From Azorhizobium oxalatiphilum (GTDB lineage: Bacteria; Pseudomonadota; Alphaproteobacteria; Rhizobiales; Xanthobacteraceae), in contig NZ_BMCT01000004.1 of NCBI RefSeq assembly GCF_014635325.1, positions 310,001 through 374,000 of the forward strand: 64,000 nucleotides of DNA, written 5' to 3'. The translations under genes were made by a program, and so were the position numbers. The notes below the pieces were generated by a model, which did not search any database, was not told the origin of the DNA, and worked only from the letters and a program-made list of their open reading frames with translations. Of this stretch, positions 53,447 to 62,353 are shown piece after piece; within the stretch, counting starts at the first letter, position 1; the number at the start of each line of letters is the position of its first letter.

Positions 53447-54160
53447 TCAGGCGGCCCGACGCCGCCGGCCCGTGGGTTGCGGTTCTGCCTCGGCGCAATA
53501 AGCGGCGACCAGCCGTCCGGTACGTCCCACGTGATGGGCCATGAGCGTGCGCACGGTTTCCGCATTACGGGCACGCAGGGCATCGAGGATCTGCCGGTGC
53601 TCAAGGATGGATTCCTCCACCCGGCCCAGCGACGATAGCCCCACGTTGCGTGCGCGCTGGAGGCGGCCGATGAGGCGTGCGTGCGCCTCCGACAGCGCCG
53701 GATTACCCGCGCCGGCCACGATGAAGGCGTGGATCTTCTGGTTGAGGCGGATGTAGCCGATGCGGTCGCCAGCCGCGTGCCGGGCCTCCATCTCGGTCTG
53801 GAAGCGGGCGAGCCGGGCGATGTCCGCCTCGCTCATGCGGCTGGCCGCAAGCTCGGCGGCGAAGCTTTCCAGCGCCACTTCCACCTCGAACAGATGCTGG
53901 AGTTCCTCCGCCGCCAGAGGGGCGACGATGGCCGCCCGGTTGTGCCGGAGCAGCACCAGCCCTTCCGCCGCGAGCAGCTTCAGCGCCTCGCGCACCGGCG
54001 TGCGGGAGCCGCCCAGTTCCTCCACCAGCCGCCGCTCGCTCAAGGGCGCGCCGGGCGGCAGCTCAAGGAATACGATCTTCTCACGCAGTCTCTCCACCGC
54101 CTGTTCCGCGAGGGAGACGGGCGGCGGGGGGCGGGCGGGACGGGTTGCCGTCACGGCCAC
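53447..54160 (-). CDS. GntR family regulator, FCD subgroup
   Basis: The 237-residue protein has the GntR winged helix (LREKIVFLELPPGAPLSERR, GGSRTPVREALKLLAAEGLV) and an FCD domain (RLNQKIHAFIVAGAGNPALS, LEHRQILDALRARNAETVRT). It begins with GTG at 54160, overlapping the amidase stop by 10 bases, so it is in one operon with the amidase. The palindrome TGGCATGCCA at 59926-59935 in front of the ABC operon and second amidase is a fitting binding site. Confidence 0.9.
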   Translation of the reverse strand: MAVTATRPARPPPPVSLAEQAVERLREKIVFLELPPGAPLSERRLVEELGGSRTPVREALKLLAAEGLVLLRHNRAAIVAPLAAEELQHLFEVEVALESFAAELAASRMSEADIARLARFQTEMEARHAAGDRIGYIRLNQKIHAFIVAGAGNPALSEAHARLIGRLQRARNVGLSSLGRVEESILEHRQILDALRARNAETVRTLMAHHVGRTGRLVAAYCAEAEPQPTGRRRRAA

Positions 54161-55551
54161 AGCCCTTCGGTGGCGAGGATTGCCTCCACCCGTGCGGCAA
54201 AGCTGAGCAGGCGATCGTCATGGCCGCGCGTGGCGATGATCTGGAGCCCGAAGGGCAGGCCGTCGCGGCCCCGACCCACCGGAATGGAGATGGCCGGCAC
54301 GCGAGCGTGGTTGAACAGCGGCGTGAACACCGCATGGGCACGCGGTGCCACGTCCTGCCCGCCAATACGCTCCGGCCCCAACCGGTCGTTCGGCCAGGCG
54401 ACACAGGGCACGGTCGGCCCCATGAGGATGTCGGTCTCCATGAAGAAGCGGCCGAGCGCGCGGGTGATCTCCTGGCCCAGGATCAGCGTGCGGGCGACGG
54501 TGGCTCCATCCAGCGCCAGCCCGCGCTCGATCTGCGCCGCGATGTCCGGATCGAACAGGTCGGGATCGCGGCGGAAGGCCTCGCCATGGATGGCGGCGAG
54601 GCCGGCGTGCTGGGCAGGCATGAGCGCCGTCTCGCTGGCGCCCTCGGGCCATGGCGGATCGCGGCGGGTGACGGCGAGGTCGTGGCGGGTAAGGGCGGCC
54701 ATGGCCCGCTCCAGCCCCTCAGTCACCTCCGCATCCACAGGCGCATCGAGCCCGAATGTGGGGGAGAAGGCGAGGCGCAGCGCCTCCGGCGGTCGGTCGT
54801 CGGGCAAAGCGAGCAGGAGCGAGTCCGGATCGCGCGCATCGGGGCCGCGCAGAACCGAAAACATGAGCGCCACGTCGGCCACGGTCATGGCGATGGGCGC
54901 GGGGCAGGAGATGCCGGCGAACGGGCTCGGAAAGCCCGGCCCGCGCGGGATGGCACCGTAGGATGGCTTGAAGCCCACAGCGCCCACATGGGCAGGCGGG
55001 CGGCGGCTGGAACCGCCTGCATCCGTGCCCAACGCCAGCGGCACGAGGCCGCCCGCCACCGCCGAAGAAGGCCCGCCGGAGGAGCCGCCGGGGGTCAGCG
55101 TGGGATCCATGGGGTGGCGGGTGGTGCCGTAGACCTTGTTGGTGGTCAGCCCCTTGCAGGCGAACTCCGAGGTGTTGGCCATGCCCATGATGACCGCGCC
55201 GGCACGCTTCAGCCGTTCAACGGTGATGGCGTCGGCCGGGGCGATGAAATCGGCCGTGAGCAGGGAGCCCTGCGTGACCCGCCGCCCACCGACCCAGATG
55301 TTGTCCTTGATGGCGAGGGGCACGCCGGCCAGCGGAAGCCGCTCGCCGGCGGCAAGCCGCGCATCCACCGCGCGGGCGGCGGCGCGGCCTTCCTCGGGAT
55401 TGAAATCGACGATGGCGACCAGATCAGCGGCGGCCTCGATGCGCGCGATGGCAGATGCCGCCACTTCGGCAGCGCTCGCGCGGCCTGCCTGCACATCGGC
55501 GGCGATGTCCACAGCTGTGCCAGTGGCAATGCCGTTGCGGGACGCTACCAT
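54151..55551 (-). CDS. Amidase signature family enzyme
   Basis: The 466-residue enzyme has the amidase catalytic triad: Lys in GVPLAIKDNIWVGG, and the cis-Ser and nucleophile Ser in TPGGSSGGPSSAVAGG and GTDAGGSSRRPPAHVG. It cleaves an amide to acid and ammonia or amine in the cytoplasm. The ATG at 55551 is used. It is 29 bases from, and divergent to, the HIUase-like gene. Related enzymes act on biuret, allophanate, malonamate or aryl amides; substrate unknown. Confidence 0.9.
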   Translation of the reverse strand: MVASRNGIATGTAVDIAADVQAGRASAAEVAASAIARIEAAADLVAIVDFNPEEGRAAARAVDARLAAGERLPLAGVPLAIKDNIWVGGRRVTQGSLLTADFIAPADAITVERLKRAGAVIMGMANTSEFACKGLTTNKVYGTTRHPMDPTLTPGGSSGGPSSAVAGGLVPLALGTDAGGSSRRPPAHVGAVGFKPSYGAIPRGPGFPSPFAGISCPAPIAMTVADVALMFSVLRGPDARDPDSLLLALPDDRPPEALRLAFSPTFGLDAPVDAEVTEGLERAMAALTRHDLAVTRRDPPWPEGASETALMPAQHAGLAAIHGEAFRRDPDLFDPDIAAQIERGLALDGATVARTLILGQEITRALGRFFMETDILMGPTVPCVAWPNDRLGPERIGGQDVAPRAHAVFTPLFNHARVPAISIPVGRGRDGLPFGLQIIATRGHDDRLLSFAARVEAILATEGLWP

Positions 55552-55580
55552 GCGTTCCTCTCCAGCTCGGGATCGATCAT

Positions 55581-55940
55581 ATGGCACAGGCGGGCGGCAT
55601 CTCCATCCATGGCGTGGACATCGCCAAGGGCATCGCGGCGGCGGGGCTCGGCGTGGAGGTGTTCGCGCTCACGCCGGAGCGGCGCTCCATCGCCAAGGGC
55701 GAGCTGGGGGCGAATGGGGTCTTCGAGCATCCGATCATTTCCGGGGAGGGCATTGCCGCCGGCCCCCATGAGGTGGTGTTCGCGCTGGGCGACTGGCTGC
55801 GCGCCAACGGCTATGGCGAAAAGGAAGCGGCCTTTCTCGATATGGTGCCGTTCCGCTTCGTGATCACGCGGGTGGAGGAGCATTACCATCTGCCGTTCAA
55901 GTTCACGCCCTGGGGTATCCAGCTGTTCCGGGGCGTCTGA
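55581..55940 (+). CDS. Transthyretin / 5-hydroxyisourate hydrolase-like protein with missing active-site residues
   Basis: The 119-residue protein clearly has the HIUase/transthyretin layout: ISIHGVDIAKGIAAAGLGVE at the start, EVVFALGDWLRANG in the middle and VEEHYHLPFKFTPWGIQLF at the end. His10 and the HYH histidines are present. The usual DGR catalytic Arg is replaced by NGV (residues 45-47), and the C-terminal YRGS tetrapeptide is FRGV. It probably does not hydrolyse 5-hydroxyisourate; it may have a related ring-opening or a non-catalytic role. No urate oxidase is nearby. Its stop abuts the convergent permease stop with no gap. Confidence 0.82.
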   Translation: MAQAGGISIHGVDIAKGIAAAGLGVEVFALTPERRSIAKGELGANGVFEHPIISGEGIAAGPHEVVFALGDWLRANGYGEKEAAFLDMVPFRFVITRVEEHYHLPFKFTPWGIQLFRGV

Positions 55941-56744
55941 TCACGCGAGGCGCCGCGACAGGCCGGTGAAGCGCTCCATCACCATGATGAGCGCGATGGT
56001 GAAGACGATCAGCACGCCGGAGAGCGCAGCGATCGTCACGTCCAGCTTGCCTTCCAGATCCTGCCACATGCGGATGGGCAGCATGTCGGTGGCGGCATCG
56101 CGCAGGAACAGCGACACCGGCACATTGTCGAAGGACGACATGAAGGCGATGAAGCCGCCCGCCAATATGCCCGGCCGGATCAGCGGCAAGGTGATGCGGC
56201 GGAAGGTGTAGACCTTGCCGGCACCAAGGCTGGCGGAGCATTCCAGCAGTGTCGGGTCGAGCTGGGACAGCGCCGCCACCGTGTTGCGCACCACATAAGG
56301 CACGCACACCACCGTGTGGCCGATGATGAGGGTGAGCGGCGATACCGGCAGGCCGAGCGCCGAGAAGAACATCAGCGAGGAGAGGCCGAAGGCCAGCGCC
56401 GGCAGGATGAGCGGCGACATGAACAGCCCATCCATCAGCTTGGCGGAGAGGCGCGAGGAGCGCGAAATGCCGAGGCCGGCCAGCGTGCCGAGCACCACGG
56501 AGAGGAAGGTCGCCCAGGCCGCCACCTTCAGGCTGTTCATGGCCGCGAAATGCAGCTGCCAGGCATCCCACAGGGCCACGTACCAGCGCAGCGAATAGCC
56601 GGGCGGGGGGAAGCGCAGCGAGAAGCCACTGGTGAAGGACACGATGAGCACGATGGCGGTGGGCGCCACCAGCAGGATCAGCGCCAGCACGGCGATGACG
56701 CCGATGGCGAGGTGGAAGGAGAAGGCTTCCCAGTCGCGTCGCAT
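55941..56744 (-). CDS. ABC transporter permease (PotC-like)
   Basis: The 267-residue inner-membrane protein has six spans and the EAA loop characteristic of binding-protein-dependent permeases (ECSASLGAGKVYTFRRITLP). The early FTSGFSLRFPPPGYSLRWYV resembles PotC/YdcV. It is the last gene of a four-gene polyamine/opine-type ABC operon. Confidence 0.92.
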   Translation of the reverse strand: MRRDWEAFSFHLAIGVIAVLALILLVAPTAIVLIVSFTSGFSLRFPPPGYSLRWYVALWDAWQLHFAAMNSLKVAAWATFLSVVLGTLAGLGISRSSRLSAKLMDGLFMSPLILPALAFGLSSLMFFSALGLPVSPLTLIIGHTVVCVPYVVRNTVAALSQLDPTLLECSASLGAGKVYTFRRITLPLIRPGILAGGFIAFMSSFDNVPVSLFLRDAATDMLPIRMWQDLEGKLDVTIAALSGVLIVFTIALIMVMERFTGLSRRLA

Positions 56745-56756
56745 GGGCGTGTCTCC

Positions 56757-57608
56757 TCAGGCGCTGGCATAGCCGCGCGACAGGCGGCCGAGCAGGTTGA
56801 ACACCATCACCACCGCGAGCACGGCGACGAGGAAGATGATGGAAATGGCCGCCGCGAACGGCCAGTTCTGCAGGGTGGAGGCCTGCTGGTAGATGTACAT
56901 GGGCATGAACAGCATCTGCCCGCCGCCCACGAGGCTCTGGGTGATGAAGGCGGTAATCGCCGCCGCATAGGTGAGCATGGAGCCGGCGATGATACCGGGC
57001 AGCGAGAGCGGCAGCGTCACCCGCACGAAGGTGCGCCACGCGCCCGAGCCCAGCGAGAGCGAGGCATCCGACAGGTTCGGGTCGATGCGGCCGATGGCGG
57101 TGATGAGCGGCAGCACCATGAGCGGCATCTGCACCTGCGCCAGCGCCACCACGAGGCCGAGATCGGTGTAGATGAGGCGCAGCGGCGTGGAGATGATCCC
57201 CATGGACATCAGCACGTTGTTGACGATGCCCTGCCGGCCGAGAATGACGATCCAGGCAAAGGTGCGCACCACCACGGAGGTGAGCAGCGGCAGCAGCACG
57301 ATGAGGATGATGAGGCCCTTCAGGCGGGGGCCGACGCGCGTATAGGCATAGGCCACGGGGTAGCCGAGCAGGAGCGTGAGCAGCGTGACCTTTACGCCCA
57401 GCAGCAGCGTGTTGCCGAGCACCGAGAGGCTGAACACATCGCCGAGGAACTGCCCGTACTGGTTGAGCCCATAGGCCGTGCCCTGCGGGTTCGCCTGGAA
57501 GCTCAGCACGAGTAGAACCGCCAGCGGGGCGAGGAAGAAGACCGCAAGGAAGCCGCCGAGCGGCAGGGCCAGCTTCACATCATAAGCGGTGGGCGCGGTG
57601 GCAGCCAT
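56757..57608 (-). CDS. ABC transporter permease (PotB-like)
   Basis: The 283-residue inner-membrane protein has six spans and the EAA loop LSDASLSLGSGAWRTFVRVT. The opening LPLGGFLAVFFLAPLAVLLV and GLNQYGQFL segment is typical of PotB/YdcU. It lies 12 bases before the PotC-like gene. With its partner it forms the pore. Confidence 0.92.
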   Translation of the reverse strand: MAATAPTAYDVKLALPLGGFLAVFFLAPLAVLLVLSFQANPQGTAYGLNQYGQFLGDVFSLSVLGNTLLLGVKVTLLTLLLGYPVAYAYTRVGPRLKGLIILIVLLPLLTSVVVRTFAWIVILGRQGIVNNVLMSMGIISTPLRLIYTDLGLVVALAQVQMPLMVLPLITAIGRIDPNLSDASLSLGSGAWRTFVRVTLPLSLPGIIAGSMLTYAAAITAFITQSLVGGGQMLFMPMYIYQQASTLQNWPFAAAISIIFLVAVLAVVMVFNLLGRLSRGYASA

Positions 57609-57647
57609 GGCAGGGGGCCTTGCTTGCGGAGGCGGGGCTTGCGGGGG

Positions 57648-57675
57648 TGTCCCGCCGGGCGATGCCGGCGGGACA
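57648..57675 (-). terminator. 11-bp stem-loop after the substrate-binding protein gene
   Basis: TGTCCCGCCGG (57648-57658) and CCGGCGGGACA (57665-57675) form a perfect stem with a 6-base loop between the binding-protein stop and the first permease. There is no T-run; a likely message-stabilising loop, like the one at 46399-46431. Confidence 0.65.
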
Positions 57676-57690
57676 GAAGTGATCAGCCGA

Positions 57691-58737
57691 TCAGAGCTTG
57701 ATCTCGCGGTTGAACCGCTCGATCCAGGCGGAGCGCTGGGTGTTGATGGTCTTCCAGTCCTGGAACACGAACTTCTTCTTCAGCTCCTCGGTGTCCTTGG
57801 CCAGAACCTTGGCGATCTCGCCGGTCATGGGTACCTTGGCGTTGGTGGGCACGATCAGATAGGGGCTTTCCATCAGCTTCTTCTGCACCTCGGGCGAGAG
57901 CGCCGCCTCGATGAGTTTGAAGGCCAATTCCTGATTGGGCGAATTCTTGACGATGTGCATGGTGGTCTTGAAGGCGATGGCGCCTTCCTTCGGGGCCACG
58001 AATTCCACCGGCACGCCCTGAGCCTTCAGGATCTGGATGGCGTTGAAATTGCCGGGCGAAATGTCGATCTGGCCCTGCTGGAAGAGGCTCGCCAGCGCGC
58101 CGGGATTGGCAGCCACCGCCGCCAGATTGGGCTTCAGCTTCTCCAGCGCGGCGAAGCCCGGATCCACATTGGCTTCCGAGCCGCCATGCATGCGGGCGAT
58201 TTCCACCAGGAAGCCGGTGCCCAGCGTGGAATTGAGGTTGGTGATGCCGACGCGGCTCTTGAACTCCGGCTTCCACAGGTCCGCCCAGGAGGTGGGCGGG
58301 GTCTTCACCGTCTCGGGATTGTAGGTGAGGCCCACCACCTGGAAGAAGGGGGCGGGGCCGGTGTCCACCTGCGCCTCGGAGATCAGGTCCTTGTAATAGG
58401 CGCTCTTGGCGACCGGATAGGGCTCCACCAGCCCGTCGCCGATGGCCACCAGCGCCGGGCCGGGATCGTGCAGCATCACGTCGATGGGCGGGTTGGCGGC
58501 GGCCGCCTTCACCTTGGCGATCTGGTCCACCGACAACATGGGGTCGAGCACGATGTTGGCGTTGTCCGTCATCTTGCGGAAGGCCGGCACCAGCACGGCC
58601 TTGTGCGCCTCTTCCCAACTGCCGGTGAAGGTGGCGAACACCAGCGGGCGCGCCTGCGCATAGGTCAGGCCCGGAAAGGCCTGCATGGCGCCCAGCGTCA
58701 GCGCGGTCTTGAGAAGTGAGCGGCGGTTAAGGTCCAT
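57691..58737 (-). CDS. Extracellular substrate-binding protein, polyamine-type, with Tat signal
   Basis: The 348-residue protein begins MDLNRRSLLKTALTLGAMQA, a twin-arginine-type signal, so it is probably exported folded. The rest follows the PotD/spermidine-putrescine binding fold (LVFATFTGSWEEAHKAVLVP, FFQVVGLTYNPETVKTPPTSWADLWKP split over two stretches, GQIDISPGNFNAIQILK). Related proteins bind polyamines, opines and other small charged solutes. The amidases and DapA-like enzymes around it are likely consumers of its cargo. Confidence 0.92.
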   Translation of the reverse strand: MDLNRRSLLKTALTLGAMQAFPGLTYAQARPLVFATFTGSWEEAHKAVLVPAFRKMTDNANIVLDPMLSVDQIAKVKAAAANPPIDVMLHDPGPALVAIGDGLVEPYPVAKSAYYKDLISEAQVDTGPAPFFQVVGLTYNPETVKTPPTSWADLWKPEFKSRVGITNLNSTLGTGFLVEIARMHGGSEANVDPGFAALEKLKPNLAAVAANPGALASLFQQGQIDISPGNFNAIQILKAQGVPVEFVAPKEGAIAFKTTMHIVKNSPNQELAFKLIEAALSPEVQKKLMESPYLIVPTNAKVPMTGEIAKVLAKDTEELKKKFVFQDWKTINTQRSAWIERFNREIKL

Positions 58738-58772
58738 GAATGTCTCCTCAGGCGGCAAAGGGAAAGGGGAAG

Positions 58773-59897
58773 TCAGGCGGGATAAGCGGTGGCGAGATCG
58801 GGGGAGAGCGGGCGCACGCGCACCGGCGTTCCGGTGGCGCGCAGCGCCGTGCCCGCGCGACGAGGCTCGGACACCTTGATGCCGGCGCCATCGGCGCCGC
58901 GCACCTCGTGCACCACGGTGGCACCGAGCGGCAGGCCCATCTCCACCACGGCGGCAAAGCCCGCCGGGTCGTCGGTCATCTCCAGATGCTCGGGCCGCAG
59001 GCACACGGTGCAGCGCTGCCCGGAGGCCAGCACGCCGCCGGGGGAGCGGGCGCGCAGTTCCGCCCCCGCATCGAGGCGGATGGTGGCCATGTCGCCGTCG
59101 CTCGCCAGCACCTGCCCGGAGAGCTGGTTGGCGGTGCCCACGAAGGTGTTCACGAACAGGCTGTCCGGTCGATCGTAGATCTGCGTGGGCGCGGCGAACT
59201 GTTCGAGGCGCCCCTGGCTCAGCACCGCCACGCGGTCGGCCATGGAGAGGGCTTCCTCCTGATCGTGCGTCACCATCACCGTGGTGATGCCGGAGAGGCG
59301 CTGCAGGCGCTTGATCTCGATCTGCATGTCGAGACGCAGATTCTTGTCCAGCGCCGCGAAGGGCTCGTCCAGCAGAAGGATGCGCGGCTTGATGGCGAGC
59401 GCGCGGGCGAGCGCCACGCGCTGCTGCTGGCCGCCGGAGAGCTGGCGGGGCAGGCGGTCGGCCAGATGGCCGAGCTTCACCAACTCCAGCAGGCGCTTGG
59501 TCTCCGCCTCGCGCTCGGCTTTGCCGATGCCTTGAGCCGCCGGGCCATAGGCCACGTTCTCGGCGATGGAGAGATGGGGGAAGAGCGCATAATTCTGGAA
59601 CACGATGCCGATGCGGCGGCGGTTCGGCCCCAGATCATCCACCACCTCGTCGCCGAGGATGATGCGGCCTTCCGTCTGGCGGATGAAGCCAGCGATGATG
59701 CGCAGCAAGGTGGTCTTGCCGCAGCCCGAAGGACCGAGCAGAGCCACCAGTTCGCCTGCGCGAATGTCGAGATTGATGTTCTCGACGGCGGTGCTCGATC
59801 CATAGCGGTGGGTGACGGCATCCACCACCAGCGCCCGGCCACCAGAAGCCGTGCCTTGGGTTTCGTTGCTCGCGGTCTGCATCATGCTGTCCGGCAT
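58773..59897 (-). CDS. ABC transporter ATPase (PotA-like)
   Basis: The 374-residue ATPase has Walker A (LLGPSGCGKTTLLRIIAGF), the Q-loop FQNYALFPHLSIAENVA, the signature QLSGGQQQRVALARAL, Walker B (ILLLDEPFAALDKN) and the switch MVTHDQEEALSMADRVAVLS. A C-terminal TOBE domain follows. The start is uncertain: ATGs at 59897, 59885 and 59882 are possible. It is first in the operon; the TGGCATGCCA palindrome lies 29 bases upstream. Confidence 0.93.
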   Translation of the reverse strand: MPDSMMQTASNETQGTASGGRALVVDAVTHRYGSSTAVENINLDIRAGELVALLGPSGCGKTTLLRIIAGFIRQTEGRIILGDEVVDDLGPNRRRIGIVFQNYALFPHLSIAENVAYGPAAQGIGKAEREAETKRLLELVKLGHLADRLPRQLSGGQQQRVALARALAIKPRILLLDEPFAALDKNLRLDMQIEIKRLQRLSGITTVMVTHDQEEALSMADRVAVLSQGRLEQFAAPTQIYDRPDSLFVNTFVGTANQLSGQVLASDGDMATIRLDAGAELRARSPGGVLASGQRCTVCLRPEHLEMTDDPAGFAAVVEMGLPLGATVVHEVRGADGAGIKVSEPRRAGTALRATGTPVRVRPLSPDLATAYPA

Positions 59898-59925
59898 CCC
59901 TTTTGCGTGCCGTGACAAGAGCAAA

Positions 59926-59935
59926 TGGCATGCCA
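59926..59935. promoter_or_regulatory. Palindrome TGGCATGCCA, candidate GntR/FCD operator
   Basis: A perfect 10-bp palindrome flanked by AAA and AAA lies in the divergent region between the ABC operon and the second amidase. FCD-type GntR proteins commonly bind TGGTATACCA-like words, so the regulator at 53447-54160 is the natural candidate. Confidence 0.65.
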
Positions 59936-60036
59936 AATTATGAATAGTGTTTATATTTCAATATGATGATTGTCTTTCAATCGGTGGATCGAGGCGTGGG
60001 CGCACGGCAAGTGTGCACATTCAGAAGGAATATGGC

Positions 60037-61446
60037 GTGAAAAGCATCATCTGCCGCAACGGCAGGTCCGAGGGCGTTCTGGACAGTGCGGCGCTGCTGG
60101 CGACGCGTCTTGATGCGCGTGAGATTTCGGCGGCTTCGGTGCTGGAAGGGCACCTCGCGCGCATCGCCGCTCTGGAGCCGGGCCTCAAGGCGTTCATCAC
60201 CGTGGATGCCGAGGGCGCCCGTGCGCGGGCGCAGGCACTGGATGCGGCAGAGGAGGCTGTCGGCCCGCTGCACGGCCTGCCGGTGGCGGTGAAGGATCTG
60301 ACCGATACTGCGGGCCTCGCCACCACCATGGGCTCGGCGATCCATGCGGAACGCATCCCGGACATGGACGATCCGGTGGTGGCGCGCCTGCGTGCGGCGG
60401 GGGCGGTGATCATCGGCAAGGCGAACACGCCGGAATTCGGCTTCGGCGCCGTCTGCACCAATCCGCTGCAGGGGCCGACCGCCAATCCTTATGATCCGGT
60501 GCTCACCTCCGGCGGCTCATCGGGCGGTTCCGCCGTGGCGGTGGCGACGGGTATGGCTGCGCTGGCACATGGCACGGATTTCGGCGGCTCCGTGCGCACG
60601 CCTGCCAGCTTCTGCGGCGTCGTCTCCATCCGTCCTACGGTGGGCCTGATCGGCGATGCGGGGCGGGAGCTGGCCTGGACCGGCCTTGCCACAGCGGGGG
60701 CCATGGCGCGCACGGTGGATGATGCGGCGCTGATGCTGGGCGTGATGGCAGCGCCCTCGGCGCTCGATCCACTTTCGGCGCTGGTGCCGACGGTTGATGC
60801 GCCGTTCACGCGCATCGCCGCCACGCCGGACTTCGGCCTCGCGCCGGTGTCGGATGCCGTGCGGGCGCGCTTCGGCAGCGCCGTGGCGAGAGCGGAAGAG
60901 GTGCTGGGTGTGATCCCCTCGGCCACACCGGACTGCGCCGGCGCGCCCATGGCCTTCCGCACGCTGCGGACAGCGCAGATCGCGCGCAATTTCGGACCGT
61001 TGGTCGCGCAGGAGGGAGATCGCATCACGCCCACCGTGCGCTGGAATGTGGAGGCGGGCCTTGCCCTTTCGGCGCAGGATTATCTGGCGGCGGAAGCGGG
61101 GCGCGCGGCATTATGGCGGCGCTTTACCGCCTTCTTCGCGGAGCATGATGTGCTGCTGGCCCCGGCGGCTTCCGTGTTGCCTTGGCCCAATGCGGCGGGC
61201 GAGGTGACGGAGATGGATGGCCGGCCGCTTGCCGACATCCTCGATTATCTCGCCGTCACCTTCATCGTATCGCTGGTGGGGTTTCCGGTGGTGACGCTGC
61301 CCGCGCCGTGCGCGGCGGGAGAACTGCCGTTCGGCCTTCAGCTCATCGGCCGGCCGGGCAGCGAGGCGGGGCTCATTGCCTTCGCCAAGAGGCTTGAGGC
61401 GGCGGGATTCTGCTGGACCCCGCCGCCGTTGCTGCAAAACCTGTAA
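60037..61446 (+). CDS. Amidase signature family enzyme (second)
   Basis: The 469-residue enzyme has the Lys (GLPVAVKDLTDTAGLATTMG) and Ser-Ser (TSGGSSGGSAVAVATGMAAL, GTDFGGSVRTPASFCG) of the amidase triad. I chose the GTG at 60037, with GAAGGAA upstream. It is only distantly similar to the amidase at 54151-55551, so the two probably cut different bonds in one pathway. Its stop is 3 bases from the convergent DapA-like gene. Confidence 0.9.
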   Translation: MKSIICRNGRSEGVLDSAALLATRLDAREISAASVLEGHLARIAALEPGLKAFITVDAEGARARAQALDAAEEAVGPLHGLPVAVKDLTDTAGLATTMGSAIHAERIPDMDDPVVARLRAAGAVIIGKANTPEFGFGAVCTNPLQGPTANPYDPVLTSGGSSGGSAVAVATGMAALAHGTDFGGSVRTPASFCGVVSIRPTVGLIGDAGRELAWTGLATAGAMARTVDDAALMLGVMAAPSALDPLSALVPTVDAPFTRIAATPDFGLAPVSDAVRARFGSAVARAEEVLGVIPSATPDCAGAPMAFRTLRTAQIARNFGPLVAQEGDRITPTVRWNVEAGLALSAQDYLAAEAGRAALWRRFTAFFAEHDVLLAPAASVLPWPNAAGEVTEMDGRPLADILDYLAVTFIVSLVGFPVVTLPAPCAAGELPFGLQLIGRPGSEAGLIAFAKRLEAAGFCWTPPPLLQNL

Positions 61447-61449
61447 GGC

Positions 61450-62337
61450 TCAGACGCCCTGAACGGAGAGGCCGAAATCGGCCACCAGCTTGCGCGCCAT
61501 CTCCATGCGCGCCTCGGGCAGGGGCAGGCGGGGCGGGCGGGGGAGGCCCACCGGCAGGCCCATGAGCGAGAGCGTCGCCTTCGCGCCGGCCACATAATAG
61601 TGCCCGGCCACGAAGTCGATGATGCGGAAGTGCTTCCGATACAGCTCCCGCGCGCCGGCAAGGTCGCCCTTCTCGGCCACCAGCCGGTAGATGTCCGACA
61701 TCACGCGGGGCGCGATGTTGGAGGGCACGGACACCCAGCCGGCGGCGCCCTCGCAGAAGGATTCAAAACCCAGAATGCCGCCGAACACCGTCATCCGCTC
61801 GCCGCACAGGCGCTGGATGTCGCGGATGCGCGTCACCTCAAGGGTCGATTCCTTGATGTAGCTGACGGTGTCGATCTCGCTGAGGCGGGCCACGATCTCG
61901 GGGCGCAGGTCCACGTTGGCGGTGGCCGGGTTGTTGTAGATCATGATGGGCAAGGAGACGGCCTCGCCCACGGTCTTGAAGTGATGGAACAGCTCGTCCT
62001 CGGTGGGGGTGGAATAGAAGGGCGGGATGATCATCACCCCGTCCGCCCCCAGCTTCTCGGCGCGGCGGGAGAGGCGCACCACCTCGCGGGTGTCCTCCGC
62101 CCCGGTGCCGATGAGCACGGGCACGCGCTTTGCTGCGCGGTCGATCACCGTCTTGGCGACCAGCTCCTGCTCGGCGTCCGAGAGGGAGAGGAACTCGCCG
62201 GTGGAGCCGAGCGGGATCAGGCCGTGGATGCCCTCGTTGATCTGCCAGTCCACATAACGCTCGAGCGTGGCCACATCGACCTCACCCTTTGCGTCATAGG
62301 GCGTGACCATCACGCTGTAGGTGCCGTGAAAGCTCAT
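61450..62337 (-). CDS. DapA superfamily aldolase/synthase (first)
   Basis: The 295-residue TIM-barrel protein has the family residues: GSTGEF (Thr46), Tyr134 in IMIYNNPATANV and the Schiff-base Lys162 in VSYIKESTLEV. True dihydrodipicolinate synthase is possible, but the catabolic setting and the loosely conserved substrate loop suggest a related lyase or synthase acting on a keto acid. It is 16 bases downstream of the second DapA-like gene in one operon. Confidence 0.88.
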   Translation of the reverse strand: MSFHGTYSVMVTPYDAKGEVDVATLERYVDWQINEGIHGLIPLGSTGEFLSLSDAEQELVAKTVIDRAAKRVPVLIGTGAEDTREVVRLSRRAEKLGADGVMIIPPFYSTPTEDELFHHFKTVGEAVSLPIMIYNNPATANVDLRPEIVARLSEIDTVSYIKESTLEVTRIRDIQRLCGERMTVFGGILGFESFCEGAAGWVSVPSNIAPRVMSDIYRLVAEKGDLAGARELYRKHFRIIDFVAGHYYVAGAKATLSLMGLPVGLPRPPRLPLPEARMEMARKLVADFGLSVQGV

Positions 62338-62353
62338 GTGCGTGCGCTCCGGT

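Noticed and set aside
55581-55940. A true urate-pathway hydroxyisourate hydrolase
   Set aside because: The catalytic Arg and the YRGS tail are missing and no urate oxidase, OHCU decarboxylase or allantoinase gene is near.
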